A stretch of DNA of 64,000 bases, taken from Acidimicrobiales bacterium (GTDB lineage Bacteria > Actinomycetota > Acidimicrobiia > Acidimicrobiales > Iamiaceae). Positions 37,344 to 46,060 of the stretch are shown piece after piece. Positions within the stretch are counted from its first letter, which is position 1. Each line of letters starts with the position of its first letter. The translations under genes were made by a program, and so were the position numbers. The notes under the pieces are model-generated. The model worked only from the letters and a program-made list of their open reading frames with translations, ran no database searches and was not told the DNA's origin. Location of the stretch: the NCBI GenBank assembly GCA_035630295.1, contig DASQKY010000001.1, positions 1 through 64,000 on the forward strand, read 5' to 3'.

Positions 37344-38528
37344 ATGGCCGGATCCGTCATCCTCGCCGGTGCTCGCACCCCGATCGGCAAGCTCTCCGGA
37401 GCCTTCGCCTCCTTCAGCGCCGCCGACCTGGGGGCCAAGGCCATCAGCGCCGCCCTGGAGCGGGCCGGCGTGCCCGCCGAGGAGGTGGACTACGTCTTCA
37501 TGGGCCAGGTCCTCCAGGCCGGGGCCGGGCAGATCACCGCCCGCCAGGCCGCAGTCGGGGCCGGCATCCCCCTGTCCGTGCCCGCCACCACCATCAACAA
37601 GGTGTGCCTGTCCGGCCTGAACTCCATCCTGTTGGCCGACCTGCTCATCCAGTCGGGACAGGCCGACATCGTGGTGGCCGGGGGCATGGAGTCCATGACC
37701 AACGCCCCCTACCTGCTGCCCGGGGCCCGGGCCGGCTACCGCATCGGCGACCAGAAGGTCGTCGACTCGATGATGTACGACGGCTTGTTCTGCGCCTTCG
37801 ACCAGGTGGCCATGGGCGCCGGCACCGAGAAGTACGCGGCCTCGGCCGGCCTGGCCCGTGAGCCCCAGGACGACCTGTCGGCCAAGAGCCACCAGCGGGC
37901 CGCCGCTGCGGCCAAGAACGGCCTGTTCGACGACGAGGTCGTGGCCGTCGAGGTGCCCCAGCGGAAGGGTGACCCGGTGGTCGTCACCACCGACGAGGGT
38001 GTCCGGGGCGACACCACGGCCGAGGGCCTGGCCAAGCTGCGGCCGGCCTTCGACAAGGCCGGCAACATCACCGCCGGCAACGCCAGCCAGATCAGCGACG
38101 GCGGCGCCGCCGTGATCGTGGCCTCCCGGGCTGCGGCCGAGCGCATCGGCACCACGCCCCTGGGCGAGATCGTGGGCTACGGCCAGGTGGCGGGCCCCGA
38201 CCCGTCGCTCCTGACCCAGCCGTCGCGGGCCATCAAGGACGCGGCCCAGCGCTCCGGCACCGACCTCGGGGCCATCGACCTGTTCGAGCTGAACGAGGCC
38301 TTCGCCGCTGTGGGCCTGGCCTCCATGGCCGACCTGGGCGTGTCCGACGACGTGGTCAACGTCAACGGCGGGGCCATCGCCCTCGGCCACCCGGTGGGGA
38401 TGTCGGGCACCCGCGTCGCCCTCACCCTGCTCCTGGAGCTGGGCCGCCGGGGCGGCGGGTTGGGCGCGGCCGCCCTGTGCGGCGGCGGCGGCCAGGGCGA
38501 CGCCATGCTCGTCCGCACCCTCGACTGA
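37344..38528 (+). CDS. Acetyl-CoA acetyltransferase (thiolase)
   Basis: Condenses two acetyl-CoA to acetoacetyl-CoA or cleaves 3-ketoacyl-CoA. The 394 residues carry the thiolase nucleophile Cys88 (INKVCLSGLNS), the MESMTNAPYLL block, NEAFAAVGLASM, the HxxG motif GHPVGMSGTR, and CGGGGQGDA with the second catalytic cysteine. The start ATG 37344 follows GGGAG at 37333-37337; a TAGGCT -10 (37300-37305) gives a leader of about 30 bases. It fits the first step of the ethylmalonyl-CoA/butyryl-CoA route that ends in ccrA. Confidence 0.94.
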   Translation: MAGSVILAGARTPIGKLSGAFASFSAADLGAKAISAALERAGVPAEEVDYVFMGQVLQAGAGQITARQAAVGAGIPLSVPATTINKVCLSGLNSILLADLLIQSGQADIVVAGGMESMTNAPYLLPGARAGYRIGDQKVVDSMMYDGLFCAFDQVAMGAGTEKYAASAGLAREPQDDLSAKSHQRAAAAAKNGLFDDEVVAVEVPQRKGDPVVVTTDEGVRGDTTAEGLAKLRPAFDKAGNITAGNASQISDGGAAVIVASRAAAERIGTTPLGEIVGYGQVAGPDPSLLTQPSRAIKDAAQRSGTDLGAIDLFELNEAFAAVGLASMADLGVSDDVVNVNGGAIALGHPVGMSGTRVALTLLLELGRRGGGLGAAALCGGGGQGDAMLVRTLD

Positions 38529-38536
38529 GGCCCTCT

Positions 38537-38560
38537 CGCCGACGCCCGACCACGTCGGCG
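38537..38560 (+). terminator. Hairpin between thiolase and recR
   Basis: CGCCGACG (38537-38544) pairs with CGTCGGCG (38553-38560) over an 8-base loop, just after the thiolase stop. The rest of the 188-base gap before recR shows nothing else that I can support. Confidence 0.45.
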
Positions 38561-38716
38561 CCGCGAGGTGTCAGGCCCGGGGTCTCCGGGTACCGTGGAC
38601 CCCAGGCCGGGCCGCGAACCCAGCCGCCCTTCGCTCGGGGCACCGCTTCCACCAACGGTGGGTCGGTTTGACCGCCCGCACCCGGCTCGCCGGGGGGCGG
38701 TGTCCCGGGTGCGCCC

Positions 38717-39322
38717 TCAGTCGGCCACCGAGCGCCGGCCCTCCAGGGCCCGGCCCAGGGTGAGCTCGTCGGCGTACTCCAGGTCGCCCCCCACCGGGAC
38801 CCCGCTGGCGATGCGGGTCACCTTCAGGGGCAGGTCCTTGAACATCTTGGCCAGGTACATGGCCGTGGCCTCGCCCTCCACGTTGGGGTTGGTGCACAGG
38901 ATCACCTCGACCACGTCCTCCTGCCCGATGCGGGCGAACAGCTCCTTGACCCGCAGCTGGTCGGCCCCGATCCCCTCCAGGGGGTTCATGGCCCCGCCGA
39001 GGACGTGGTAGCGGCCCTTGAACTCATGGGTCTTCTCCACGGCCACCACGTCCCGGGGCTCCTCCACCACGCAGATCACCGAGGCGTCACGGCGGTCGTC
39101 GCGGCAGATGTCGCACAGGGGCTCGGACGCCACGTTGAAGCACCGCTCGCACCACGACACCCGGGCCTTGGCCTCGGTGATGGCCGCGGCCAGGCGCAGG
39201 GCGTCGTCCCGGGGCAGCTTCAGCAGGTGGAAGGCGATGCGCTGGGCCGACTTGGGACCCACACCCGGCAGCTTGCCCAGCTCGTCGACCAGGTCCTGGA
39301 CCGGCCCGGTGTAGACCGCCAC
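38717..39322 (-). CDS. recR: Recombination protein RecR
   Basis: DNA-binding clamp that works with RecF/RecO in gap repair. The 201 residues contain the helix-hairpin-helix start ([17 protein letters not shown]), a four-cysteine zinc finger ([16 protein letters not shown]), and a Toprim domain ([30 protein letters not shown]). Start is GTG 39322. It lies immediately downstream of ebfC on the same strand, the standard dnaX-ebfC-recR order. Confidence 0.97.
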   Translation of the reverse strand: MAVYTGPVQDLVDELGKLPGVGPKSAQRIAFHLLKLPRDDALRLAAAITEAKARVSWCERCFNVASEPLCDICRDDRRDASVICVVEEPRDVVAVEKTHEFKGRYHVLGGAMNPLEGIGADQLRVKELFARIGQEDVVEVILCTNPNVEGEATAMYLAKMFKDLPLKVTRIASGVPVGGDLEYADELTLGRALEGRRSVAD

Positions 39323-39328
39323 CGCCGC

Positions 39329-39808
39329 TCAGCCCCCGCCGAGCGCGTCACCCAGGCCGCCGAGGCCGCCCAGGCCCTGGCTCTGGACCTCGCGGACGCG
39401 GGCGGTGGCGTCGGCCAGGGCGGCCAGCACCAGGTCCTCCAGCATCTCCACGTCCTCGGGGTCGACAGCGGCGGGGTCGATGCGCACGGAGCGGAACTCG
39501 CCCACCCCGGTGACCTCGACCCGCACGGCACCGCCGCCGGCCACGCCCTCGAGCACGGTGGCGGCCGCCTCCTCCTGGGCCGCGGCCATCTGCTGCTGCA
39601 TCTGCGACGCCTGCTCCATCAGGTTGCCGAGGTCGAGGCCGCCGCCCCCCAGCAGCTCCCCCAGGTCGAAGGGCTCGTCGTCGTCCCCGGTGGGGCCGGC
39701 CGACGTCCCCTCCGGCCCCACCAGGTGGGCCGGCAGGCTGGGCCCGCCGGCGGTGGGGCCACCCTCGTCGTCGTCGTCGCCGTCGGTGGGGCGGGACAGG
39801 TCGCTCAT
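39329..39808 (-). CDS. ebfC: YbaB/EbfC family nucleoid-associated protein
   Basis: DNA-binding protein of 159 residues with the YbaB core from about 60 (GNLMEQASQMQQQMAAAQEEAAA, VTGVGEFRSVRIDPAAVDPEDVEMLEDLVLAALADA). The first 55 residues are an acidic Asp/Gly/Pro extension not usual in the family, and the C-terminus ends in a Gly/Leu run. AGGAGG precedes ATG 39808. It stands between dnaX and recR, the common context. Confidence 0.92.
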   Translation of the reverse strand: MSDLSRPTDGDDDDEGGPTAGGPSLPAHLVGPEGTSAGPTGDDDEPFDLGELLGGGGLDLGNLMEQASQMQQQMAAAQEEAAATVLEGVAGGGAVRVEVTGVGEFRSVRIDPAAVDPEDVEMLEDLVLAALADATARVREVQSQGLGGLGGLGDALGGG

Positions 39809-39857
39809 GGGTGCCTCCTGGGCGGGGACCCGGCGGGGGCCGGGGGACGGGCGGTGC

Positions 39858-41921
39858 TCACCGCTCCTCGACGATCCGGGCACCGGGGAAGGCCTCGGTC
39901 ACCCGCTCCACGCCGCCCCGCTTGTCGAGGGGGGCGTCGACCAGCTCGTCGAGGTCGACCTCGTCGGGCGGTTCGGGACCGGTGGCGGGCGCCGAGCCGG
40001 GAGCCGCCCCGGCGGGACGACTGCCTCCGGCCGCCGGGGCGGCGCCGGCCCCGCCCACGGCCAGGACCAGGCGCACCGGGCGGCCCAGGGCGGAGGCCAG
40101 GGCGGCCTCGGCGTCGCCCCGCTTCTGCTCGCAGCGCTCGCGGTGGACGGCGTCGGGGAGGCCCACGGTGACGGTGGCGTCGTCGGCGTCGAGCACGTTG
40201 CCGGCCTGGAACAAGGCTTTGGCCAGGCCCTTCAGCCCGGGCACGACCTGGTCGACCCAGGCTCTCCCCACCTGGTCGACCATGGCTTCGGTGGGGCCGG
40301 CCGCCCCCGGCGTCGCCGCCCCCGAGGACGGGGGGGCGGGCGCATCCGGCTCGGACCCCCCCGGGCCCGAGGACGGGGGGTCGCCGGCCGGCGGGCCGGG
40401 GACCGGGGCCGGGGCGGCCTCGACCGGTCCGGAGCCGGGAGCCTGGGCCCGGTCCAACGGGGGCCCGTCGGCCGACCGCTCGGCGGACCCGGCGGGAGCG
40501 GGCGCCGCTGGGGGCGACGGGGGGGGTGGCGGGGCGGCGGGGGGCGAGGGAGCCGACGGGGAGGTCCGGGCCGGGGCGGCGCCTCGGCCGGCCAGGGCGG
40601 CCCGGGCCCGTTCCGCACCGCGGGGCTCGACCCCGGCCGGCGCCGCTCCGGGGCCCGGTCCCGCCGCTCCCGTCCCGGGCCGGGGCTCGCCGTTCGGCGT
40701 CGATCCACCGGTCGCCGGGGGCCCGTCGTCGCCGGGGGCCGGCCCGGCGGCGGAGGCCGTCGGGGGCGGGACGTCCGGGGCGGGAGGCCGCGGCGCCGGC
40801 GTCGACGCCGGTACCCCGCCCTGCTCCAGGCGCTCGATCCGGGCCACCAGGTCGGCCAGCTCGGGGTGGCCACCGGTGTCGACCGGCGCCGCCCGGGTGA
40901 CGCGCACCAGGGCGACCTCCAGGGGGATGCGGGGGTCGGGGGCCTGGCGCATGCCCAGCAGGGCCTCACCCACCTCCTCCAGGGCCCGGGTCACGGCCCG
41001 GTCGGTGACCCGGCCGGCCCACGCCGCCACCTGGGCCCGGGCCGTGTCCGAGAGGTGCTCCTGGGGGCCGCCCATGCGGTGCAGGAAGACGTCCCGGAGC
41101 TGCGCCAGCAGGGACTCACCCAGCACCCGGGGGTCGCGCCCGGCGGCGGTGGCGGTGGCCACGGCGGAGAGGGCGGCGCCGGTGTCGCCGGCCACCACCG
41201 CCTCGACCAAGGCCTCGGCGTGGTCCCCGGCGTCGGAGACGCCGCCGGCGGCGGCCTGGTCGAGGGCCGAGAGGGTGTCGCGGGCCGAGCCCCCGCCGGC
41301 TCGCAGGACGTGCTCGACGGCCGAGTCGTCGACCTGGAGGCCGGCGTCGGAGATCACCCAGCGCACGTGATCGGCCAGCTCGTCCGCCGGGAGGAGGTGG
41401 AACTCGTAGTGCTGGGTGCGGCTCCGGATGGTGGGCAGCACCTTCTGGGGGTCGGTGGTGGCCAGCACGAACACGACGTGGTCGGGCGGCTCCTCCAGCG
41501 TCTTCAGCAGGGCGTTGGAGGCCCCGGTGGAGAGCATGTGGACCTCGTCGAGGATGTAGACCTTGGTGCGGCCGGGGCTGCCGAGGGCGACCCGCTCGAC
41601 CAGGGACCGAACGTCCTCCACCTTGTTGTTGCTGGCCGCGTCGAGCTCCTGGAGGTCGTACGAGGTACCGGCCTGCATGGCCGTGCAGGCCGCGCAGACG
41701 CCGCACGGCTCACCGCCCTGGAGGTCCTCGCAGTTGAGGGCCTTGGCCAGGATGCGGGCCGTGGAGGTCTTGCCCGTGCCCCGGGGCCCGCTGAACAGGT
41801 AGGCGTGGCCCACCCGGCCGTCGGCCACCGCCGAGCGCAGCGCGTTGACCACCTGCTCCTGGCCCCGGACCTCGGAGAACCGCTGCGGGCGGTAGCGGCG
41901 GTAGAGGGACTGGTGGGCCAT
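39858..41921 (-). CDS. dnaX: DNA polymerase III subunits gamma/tau
   Basis: Clamp-loader ATPase of 687 residues. It starts LYRRYRPQRFSEVRGQEQVV. Walker A is GPRGTGKTS, a cysteine zinc-binding cluster follows (CEDLQGGEPCGVCAAC), and the Walker B is in ILDEVHML. EEPPDHVVFVLATTDPQKV and the sensor region SRTQHYEF are typical. Residues about 385-560 are a long Pro/Ala/Gly linker and the C-terminus is a tau-like domain. ATG 41921 has TAGAGT (41935-41930) 8 bases upstream. The SRP RNA gene lies just upstream. Confidence 0.96.
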   Translation of the reverse strand: MAHQSLYRRYRPQRFSEVRGQEQVVNALRSAVADGRVGHAYLFSGPRGTGKTSTARILAKALNCEDLQGGEPCGVCAACTAMQAGTSYDLQELDAASNNKVEDVRSLVERVALGSPGRTKVYILDEVHMLSTGASNALLKTLEEPPDHVVFVLATTDPQKVLPTIRSRTQHYEFHLLPADELADHVRWVISDAGLQVDDSAVEHVLRAGGGSARDTLSALDQAAAGGVSDAGDHAEALVEAVVAGDTGAALSAVATATAAGRDPRVLGESLLAQLRDVFLHRMGGPQEHLSDTARAQVAAWAGRVTDRAVTRALEEVGEALLGMRQAPDPRIPLEVALVRVTRAAPVDTGGHPELADLVARIERLEQGGVPASTPAPRPPAPDVPPPTASAAGPAPGDDGPPATGGSTPNGEPRPGTGAAGPGPGAAPAGVEPRGAERARAALAGRGAAPARTSPSAPSPPAAPPPPPSPPAAPAPAGSAERSADGPPLDRAQAPGSGPVEAAPAPVPGPPAGDPPSSGPGGSEPDAPAPPSSGAATPGAAGPTEAMVDQVGRAWVDQVVPGLKGLAKALFQAGNVLDADDATVTVGLPDAVHRERCEQKRGDAEAALASALGRPVRLVLAVGGAGAAPAAGGSRPAGAAPGSAPATGPEPPDEVDLDELVDAPLDKRGGVERVTEAFPGARIVEER

Positions 41922-42038
41922 CGGCGGCGACTCTACCGAGCGCCGGGCCGACCTGGAGCCGGCCCTCGGGCGATCGGGCCCCCCACTGGTGCCCGGCCCG
42001 CGCCGGGTGTCGGGTGACGAGGCGCGAGCCCCGAACGC

Positions 42039-42173
42039 GTCCGTCCCCGCAGGGTGGCGGCCAGGTGATCTGCGGCGCACCTGACGTTCCGCTGAGAGCT
42101 GCTGCCTTCCGGCCCTGACTCGGTTCACGGGGTCTGGTCGCACAGGACCCGGCCGCCCCTGCGGGGACGGACC
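42039..42173 (-). ncRNA. ffs: Signal recognition particle RNA (4.5S-type)
   Basis: About 135 bases on the minus strand. The conserved core reads GTCAGGGCCGGAAGGCAGC (around 42119-42101), including the GGAA tetraloop of helix 8 that binds Ffh. The ends pair: GTCCGTCCCCGCAGG at the 5' side with CCTGCGGGGACGGAC at the 3' side. A TAGGTT box at 42186-42181 puts the start near 42173. The gene is upstream of dnaX, as in many bacteria. End points are within a few bases. Confidence 0.9.
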
Positions 42174-42180
42174 GGTCGCC

Positions 42181-42186
42181 AACCTA
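42181..42186 (-). promoter_or_regulatory. -10 box of the SRP RNA gene
   Basis: TAGGTT on the minus strand. The predicted RNA 5' end lies about 7-8 bases away, the same spacing seen between such boxes and start codons of leaderless genes here. Confidence 0.5.
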
Positions 42187-42216
42187 GCGCTTGGCCCCGC
42201 CCCTGCCACCCGCGCC

Positions 42217-42222
42217 TATCCT
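42217..42222 (+). promoter_or_regulatory. -10 box of tRNA-Ser(GGA)
   Basis: TATCCT on the plus strand, 26 bases before the mature tRNA start. It is divergent from the SRP RNA promoter. Confidence 0.45.
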
Positions 42223-42248
42223 GGGCCGTCGTCGGGCCCGTCCGGCGA

Positions 42249-42333
42249 GGAGGGGTGCGAGAGCGGCCGAATCGGCACGCTTGGAAAGCGTGTGTGGGGC
42301 AACCCACCGTGGGTTCGAATCCCACTCCCTCCG
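42249..42333 (+). tRNA. tRNA-Ser (anticodon GGA)
   Basis: An 85-base class II tRNA. The 7-bp acceptor stem GGAGGGG pairs with TCCCTCC, discriminator G at 42333. The anticodon stem-loop CACGC-TTGGAAA-GCGTG gives GGA at 42283-42285, and a long variable arm precedes the T-arm GTGGGTTCGAATCCCAC. The 3' CCA is not encoded. It reads UCC/UCU codons. Confidence 0.96.
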
Positions 42334-42338
42334 CTCGG

Positions 42339-42358
42339 GCCGGGCCTTCGGGCCCGGC
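42339..42358 (+). terminator. Hairpin with TTCG tetraloop after tRNA-Ser(GGA)
   Basis: GCCGGGCC (42339-42346) and GGCCCGGC (42351-42358) enclose TTCG, the very stable UUCG tetraloop. It directly follows the tRNA, so it is probably its terminator or processing signal. Confidence 0.55.
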
Positions 42359-42442
42359 TCCGTCGCGTCTGACCGTCGATCACGGTCCGGAGAGGCCGCG
42401 GGTACACGTTGAGCGGCTCGCATCCTGGGGTACGTCGTGCGC

Positions 42443-43081
42443 ATGGCCCACAGGCCCTCGTTCCCGCTCACCCGGTGGTCGACCGATCGTCGCGTGGCGA
42501 TCGACACGTTGGCCCTCGCCCACGCGCAAATGGGTGAGCTGAAGGGCCCCGGTCGGCCAGGTCGCCCCCTCGAGATAGGTCGCCCCCTGGCTCACGCCTA
42601 CATCGTGCGAGTGGTGGCGGAGTTCCAAGCGTTCACGCGGGACTTGCACGATCTCGGGGCCGAGCTGCTGGTGATGGGCTCGGGCTCACGCCCCGACTTC
42701 ACGGCCCTCTTGGTCAGCGCGGTGACCGAAGGCCGCCAGATGAACCGGAGCAACTCCGACCTGAACACGCTCCGTTCCGACTTCCGACGACTGGGGATCC
42801 AGGGGTTGAACGGACGATTGGAGGCCGCCAACGGACACTGGGCGACCCGCCGCAAACCGCGCCGACGCGGCGACAAGGCCTACTACGAGGATCTCATCCG
42901 CCTTCGGAATGCTTTGGCCCACGGCAACCAATCGGACCTCGACCGACTGCGTCGTGAAGGCGTGCTCGACACTGTCTCATGGGGCAGGGCCCGCCTCCCG
43001 GGACTCGACCGGACCGCCAAGGCACTGGACCGCGTCGTGTGGGAGCATCTACGAACGACCTTCGGAGCAGAGCCATGGTGA
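42443..43081 (+). CDS. HEPN-domain-like protein
   Basis: A 212-residue protein without a clear family name. Its C-terminal half has the HEPN-type RNase signature: DLIRLRNALAHGNQSDL, with R155-x4-H160. The rest is mostly helical with a basic patch (ATRRKPRRRGDKAYY). Such proteins act as RNA-cutting toxins or abortive-infection effectors; that role is inference here. Codon use is more varied (CGA, TTG, AAT, TCG) than in neighbours. ATG 42443 is chosen, with GTG 42437 possible. It follows a tRNA and is next to a small SH3-like gene. Confidence 0.6.
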   Translation: MAHRPSFPLTRWSTDRRVAIDTLALAHAQMGELKGPGRPGRPLEIGRPLAHAYIVRVVAEFQAFTRDLHDLGAELLVMGSGSRPDFTALLVSAVTEGRQMNRSNSDLNTLRSDFRRLGIQGLNGRLEAANGHWATRRKPRRRGDKAYYEDLIRLRNALAHGNQSDLDRLRREGVLDTVSWGRARLPGLDRTAKALDRVVWEHLRTTFGAEPW

Positions 43082-43085
43082 GGCC

Positions 43086-43274
43086 ATGACCGCGCAGTTC
43101 AAACCCGGCGACCGGGTCATCGTCCCGTGGGGCCTCGACGGCGAAGTCCTCGGCACCGTGGTCGAGGTCTGGGGTGACCCTCCGGCCCATGTCAGGGTGC
43201 AACTCGATGCCGAGGGGGACGCCGACGAGCCGGTCATCCTGCTCCTCGCCCCTTCAGCCGTGGCTGCCGCCTGA
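43086..43274 (+). CDS. Small SH3/KOW-like protein downstream of the HEPN gene
   Basis: A 62-residue protein, FKPGDRVIVPWGLDGEVLGTVVEVWGDPPAHVRVQL then DEPVILLLAPSAV, which looks like a small SH3/KOW-type beta barrel. It starts 5 bases after the HEPN stop, so both are one operon. It could be the antitoxin of the pair, but no antitoxin family is recognised. Codon use resembles the HEPN gene. Confidence 0.55.
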   Translation: MTAQFKPGDRVIVPWGLDGEVLGTVVEVWGDPPAHVRVQLDAEGDADEPVILLLAPSAVAAA

Positions 43275-43328
43275 CCGGTACGCCTGACCATCGGGGGGAG
43301 GACAGTCGGCCCCTACGCCGGGACCGGG

Positions 43329-43895
43329 TCAGCGGGTGCGGTCGGTGACGGCGTGGCGGAGGGCGGGGACCAGGGCGATGGGGCAACCCCGAAGGGCCAG
43401 AGCCTCCTGGTCGCGGATGAGGTTGGCCCGCAGGGGGCCGGAGACGGCCAGGCCGGCCATGGTGAACAGGAGGCCCAGGCCGTAGAGGGCCGGCGCCCCG
43501 GTGAGCACCACGCCCAGGAAGCCGACCAGGGCGGCGGCCTCCGAGGCGGCGGTGCGGGCGAAGAAGCGGCTCCGCCACGAGCGGGCCAGGGCCAGCTCGT
43601 CGGCGCAGTCCAGGCGCACGGGCCCGAACCGCACCAGCAGCAGGCCCGCCGCCCCGACGGCGGCCACCGCGGCCGCCATGGCCCACGGGGACAGGTCCTC
43701 GACGGCCGGCTCGCTGCCGGCCACCAGCAGGCCGACCACCACGCCCACCAGCACCAGACCCCAGGCGATGGAGAGGAACACGAAGCGCAGGGCCACCAAC
43801 CCGTCGGGGCGCCCGTCCCGGGAGCCGGGGCGCCACCCGGGATCGTCGCCCAGCCGGAACGGGTCCTGGGGATCGTCTTCCTGGGGGTGCGCCAT
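43329..43895 (-). CDS. Four-helix membrane protein, function unknown
   Basis: A 188-residue protein with an N-terminal Asp/Pro-rich tail, then about four hydrophobic segments (roughly residues 35-57, 68-88, 115-137 and 140-155). A short soluble C-terminus follows (ANLIRDQEALALRG). No family is recognised. It lies alone on the minus strand, divergent from the sensor kinase gene. ATG 43895 is used. Confidence 0.6.
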   Translation of the reverse strand: MAHPQEDDPQDPFRLGDDPGWRPGSRDGRPDGLVALRFVFLSIAWGLVLVGVVVGLLVAGSEPAVEDLSPWAMAAAVAAVGAAGLLLVRFGPVRLDCADELALARSWRSRFFARTAASEAAALVGFLGVVLTGAPALYGLGLLFTMAGLAVSGPLRANLIRDQEALALRGCPIALVPALRHAVTDRTR

Positions 43896-44025
43896 GTCGC
43901 GATGATGGCCGGGCCATCGGGCCGGGAGCGATCCCGGAGGAGGCGGCGGGCGGGGGACAACCCCACCCCCGGGCCACCGGGGGACGGGATGGCCGGTCCC
44001 GCCGGCCGTCCGTAGGTTGGGTGTC

Positions 44026-45381
44026 GTGGCCACCCTGGCTCCCCACCCCCCCACGAGGACCAGCGTGCCCCGCGCCGTGGGCCAGGCCCTGGTGGCCCCC
44101 GTCGCCCCCCGCACCCACGTGGCCCTCGTGCACCTGGTGCTGGACCTGGCCTCGGCCTGCCTGCTCTCGACCCCGATCCTCTTCCTGGCCGTGCTCAGCG
44201 TGGTGACGTTGCCCTTCATCCCGGTGTCGGTGATCTGCTTCCTGTGCCTGCTGGTGGCGGCCCGGCTGGTGGGCCACATCGAGCGCTTCCGCCTGGCCGC
44301 CGTGCCCGGCGTGCTCATCACCAACCCCCACCGACCCTTGGACGGCCCGTGGGCCCGCCGGGGCTTCGGCCGCCTCCGCTCGGCCGCCACGTGGAAGGAG
44401 ATCGGCTACCACCTGGTGCACCTGCCCAAGGCCGTCGTGTTCGTGGCCGTCGCCCTGGGCACGTGGGCCCTGGGGCTGGCCCTGGCCACCCTCCCCCTCT
44501 ACGTCGGCCGCGTGCCCGCCGGCCGGGCCACCGTGCTGTGGTGGGACATCGAGCCCGGGGCCGAGGCGGCGGTGGCCTGCGCCGTCGGTGTCGGCCTGCT
44601 GCTCACCGCGCCGTGGGTGACCCGGGGGCTGAGCCGCCTCACCGTCGGCATGGCCGAGGGGCTCCTGGGCGGGGGCGAGGCGGAGGTCCTGCGGGAGCGG
44701 GTCGGTGACCTGGAGGCCAGCCGGGCCGGCGTGGTGGACGCGGCCGAGGCCGAGCGGCGGCGCATCGAGCGCGATCTCCACGACGGGGCCCAGCAGCGCC
44801 TGGTGGCCCTGGCCATGAGCCTGGGCCTGGCCCGCGAGAAGCTCGACCACGACCCGGCGGCGGCCCGCGCCCTCATCGACGAGGCCCACCGCGAGGCCAA
44901 GAACGCCCTGGTCGAGCTACGGGACCTGGCCCGGGGCCTGCACCCGCCGGTGCTGACCGACCGGGGGCTGACGGCGGCGGTGGCCGGCCTGGCCTCGCGG
45001 GCCCCGCTCCCGGTCGAGGTCGACGTCCGGGTCGAGCGGCGCTGCCCGCCCTCGATCGAGGGCATCGCCTACTTCGTCATCTCCGAGTCGCTCACCAACG
45101 TGGCTCGCCACAGCGGGGCCCTCCGGGCCCGCGTCCTGGTGGTCGACACGGGCCTGGCCCTGGTGGTGGAGGTCAGTGACGACGGCGTCGGAGGGGCCCA
45201 CACCGAGCGGGGCTCGGGCCTGCGCGGCTTGGCCGATCGGGTGGCCGCCGTGGACGGCTCGTTCCGGGTCGCCAGTCCCACCGGGGGGCCGACGTCGGTC
45301 CGGGCCGAGCTCCCGCTGCCCGCCGCCCCCGACGCCGGGCCCACCCCGCCGGCGGCCCCGACCCCGGGTGAGGGCCCGTGA
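44026..45381 (+). CDS. Sensor histidine kinase (NarL/LiaS-type)
   Basis: A 451-residue membrane kinase. The N-terminal part has four hydrophobic segments (about 33-80 and 135-200), then a coiled linker, then a HisKA_3 dimerisation domain with phospho-acceptor H252 (RRRIERDLHDGAQQRLVALAM). The ATPase domain has ISESLTNVARHSG (N box) and DDGVGGAHTERGSGLRGLADRV (G boxes). GTG 44026 is 7 bases after TAGGTT (44013-44018). It forms an operon with the response regulator 28 bases downstream. Confidence 0.93.
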   Translation: MATLAPHPPTRTSVPRAVGQALVAPVAPRTHVALVHLVLDLASACLLSTPILFLAVLSVVTLPFIPVSVICFLCLLVAARLVGHIERFRLAAVPGVLITNPHRPLDGPWARRGFGRLRSAATWKEIGYHLVHLPKAVVFVAVALGTWALGLALATLPLYVGRVPAGRATVLWWDIEPGAEAAVACAVGVGLLLTAPWVTRGLSRLTVGMAEGLLGGGEAEVLRERVGDLEASRAGVVDAAEAERRRIERDLHDGAQQRLVALAMSLGLAREKLDHDPAAARALIDEAHREAKNALVELRDLARGLHPPVLTDRGLTAAVAGLASRAPLPVEVDVRVERRCPPSIEGIAYFVISESLTNVARHSGALRARVLVVDTGLALVVEVSDDGVGGAHTERGSGLRGLADRVAAVDGSFRVASPTGGPTSVRAELPLPAAPDAGPTPPAAPTPGEGP

Positions 45382-45409
45382 CCCCCGCCACCGACCTCAG
45401 GAGCGCACC

Positions 45410-46060
45410 GTGCGGATCGTGATCGTGGAGGACTCGGTCCTCCTACGGGAGGGCATCACCCGCCTGCTGGTCGACGCCGGCGAGGAGGTGGTGGGCACGG
45501 CCGGCGACGCCGAGGAGGCCATGGCCGTGGTGGCGGCCGAGCGGCCCGACATCGTGGTCACCGACGTGCGGATGCCGCCCGCCTTCACCGACGAGGGCCT
45601 GCGGGCCGCCATCGCCATCCGGGCCGCCTGGCCCGAGGTGGCCGTGCTCGTCCTGTCCCAGTGGGTCGAGGAGCGCTACGCCACCGAGCTGCTGGCCGGC
45701 TCCACCGTGGGGGTCGGCTACCTGCTCAAGGACCGGGTGGCCGACGTGCGCGACTTCGTCGACGCCGTGCGCCGGGTCGGCTCCGGCGGCACCGCCCTCG
45801 ACCCGGACGTGGTGTCGCAGCTGCTGGCCACCAGCCGGCACCGGAGCCCGTTGGAGGCGTTGACCCCCCGCGAGACCGAGGTGCTCAAGCTCATGGCCGA
45901 GGGCCGCAGCAACAGCGCCATCGCCGCCGCCCTGGTGGTGTCGGACGGGGCCGTCGAGAAGCACGTGTCGAACATCTTCATGAAGCTCGACCTCCCGCCG
46001 GCCGACACCGACCACCGCCGGGTGCTGGCCGTGCTCCAGTACCTGGAGGCGGCGCCGTGA
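45410..46060 (+). CDS. LuxR-type response regulator
   Basis: A 216-residue NarL-type regulator partner of the upstream kinase. The receiver domain has the acidic pocket VIVEDSV, phosphorylation site D52 (VVTDVRMPP), the Thr/Ser position (VLVLSQ) and K107 (YLLKD). The DNA-binding domain is [46 protein letters not shown] 45410 follows AGGAG. The stop overlaps the start of the next gene (GTGA). Confidence 0.93.
   Translation: MRIVIVEDSVLLREGITRLLVDAGEEVVGTAGDAEEAMAVVAAERPDIVVTDVRMPPAFTDEGLRAAIAIRAAWPEVAVLVLSQWVEERYATELLAGSTVGVGYLLKDRVADVRDFVDAVRRVGSGGTALDPDVVSQLLATSRHRSPLEALTPRETEVLKLMAEGRSNSAIAAALVVSDGAVEKHVSNIFMKLDLPPADTDHRRVLAVLQYLEAAP

Noticed and set aside
38561-38716. Possible small RNA or gene between thiolase and recR
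   Set aside because: A TACCGT box and small inverted repeats are present, but no ORF with start signals or convincing RNA fold was seen.
42334-43328. Possible genomic island att site duplicating the tRNA-Ser(GGA) 3' end
   Set aside because: I looked for a repeat of the tRNA 3' sequence downstream of the HEPN genes and did not see one. No integrase gene is present.
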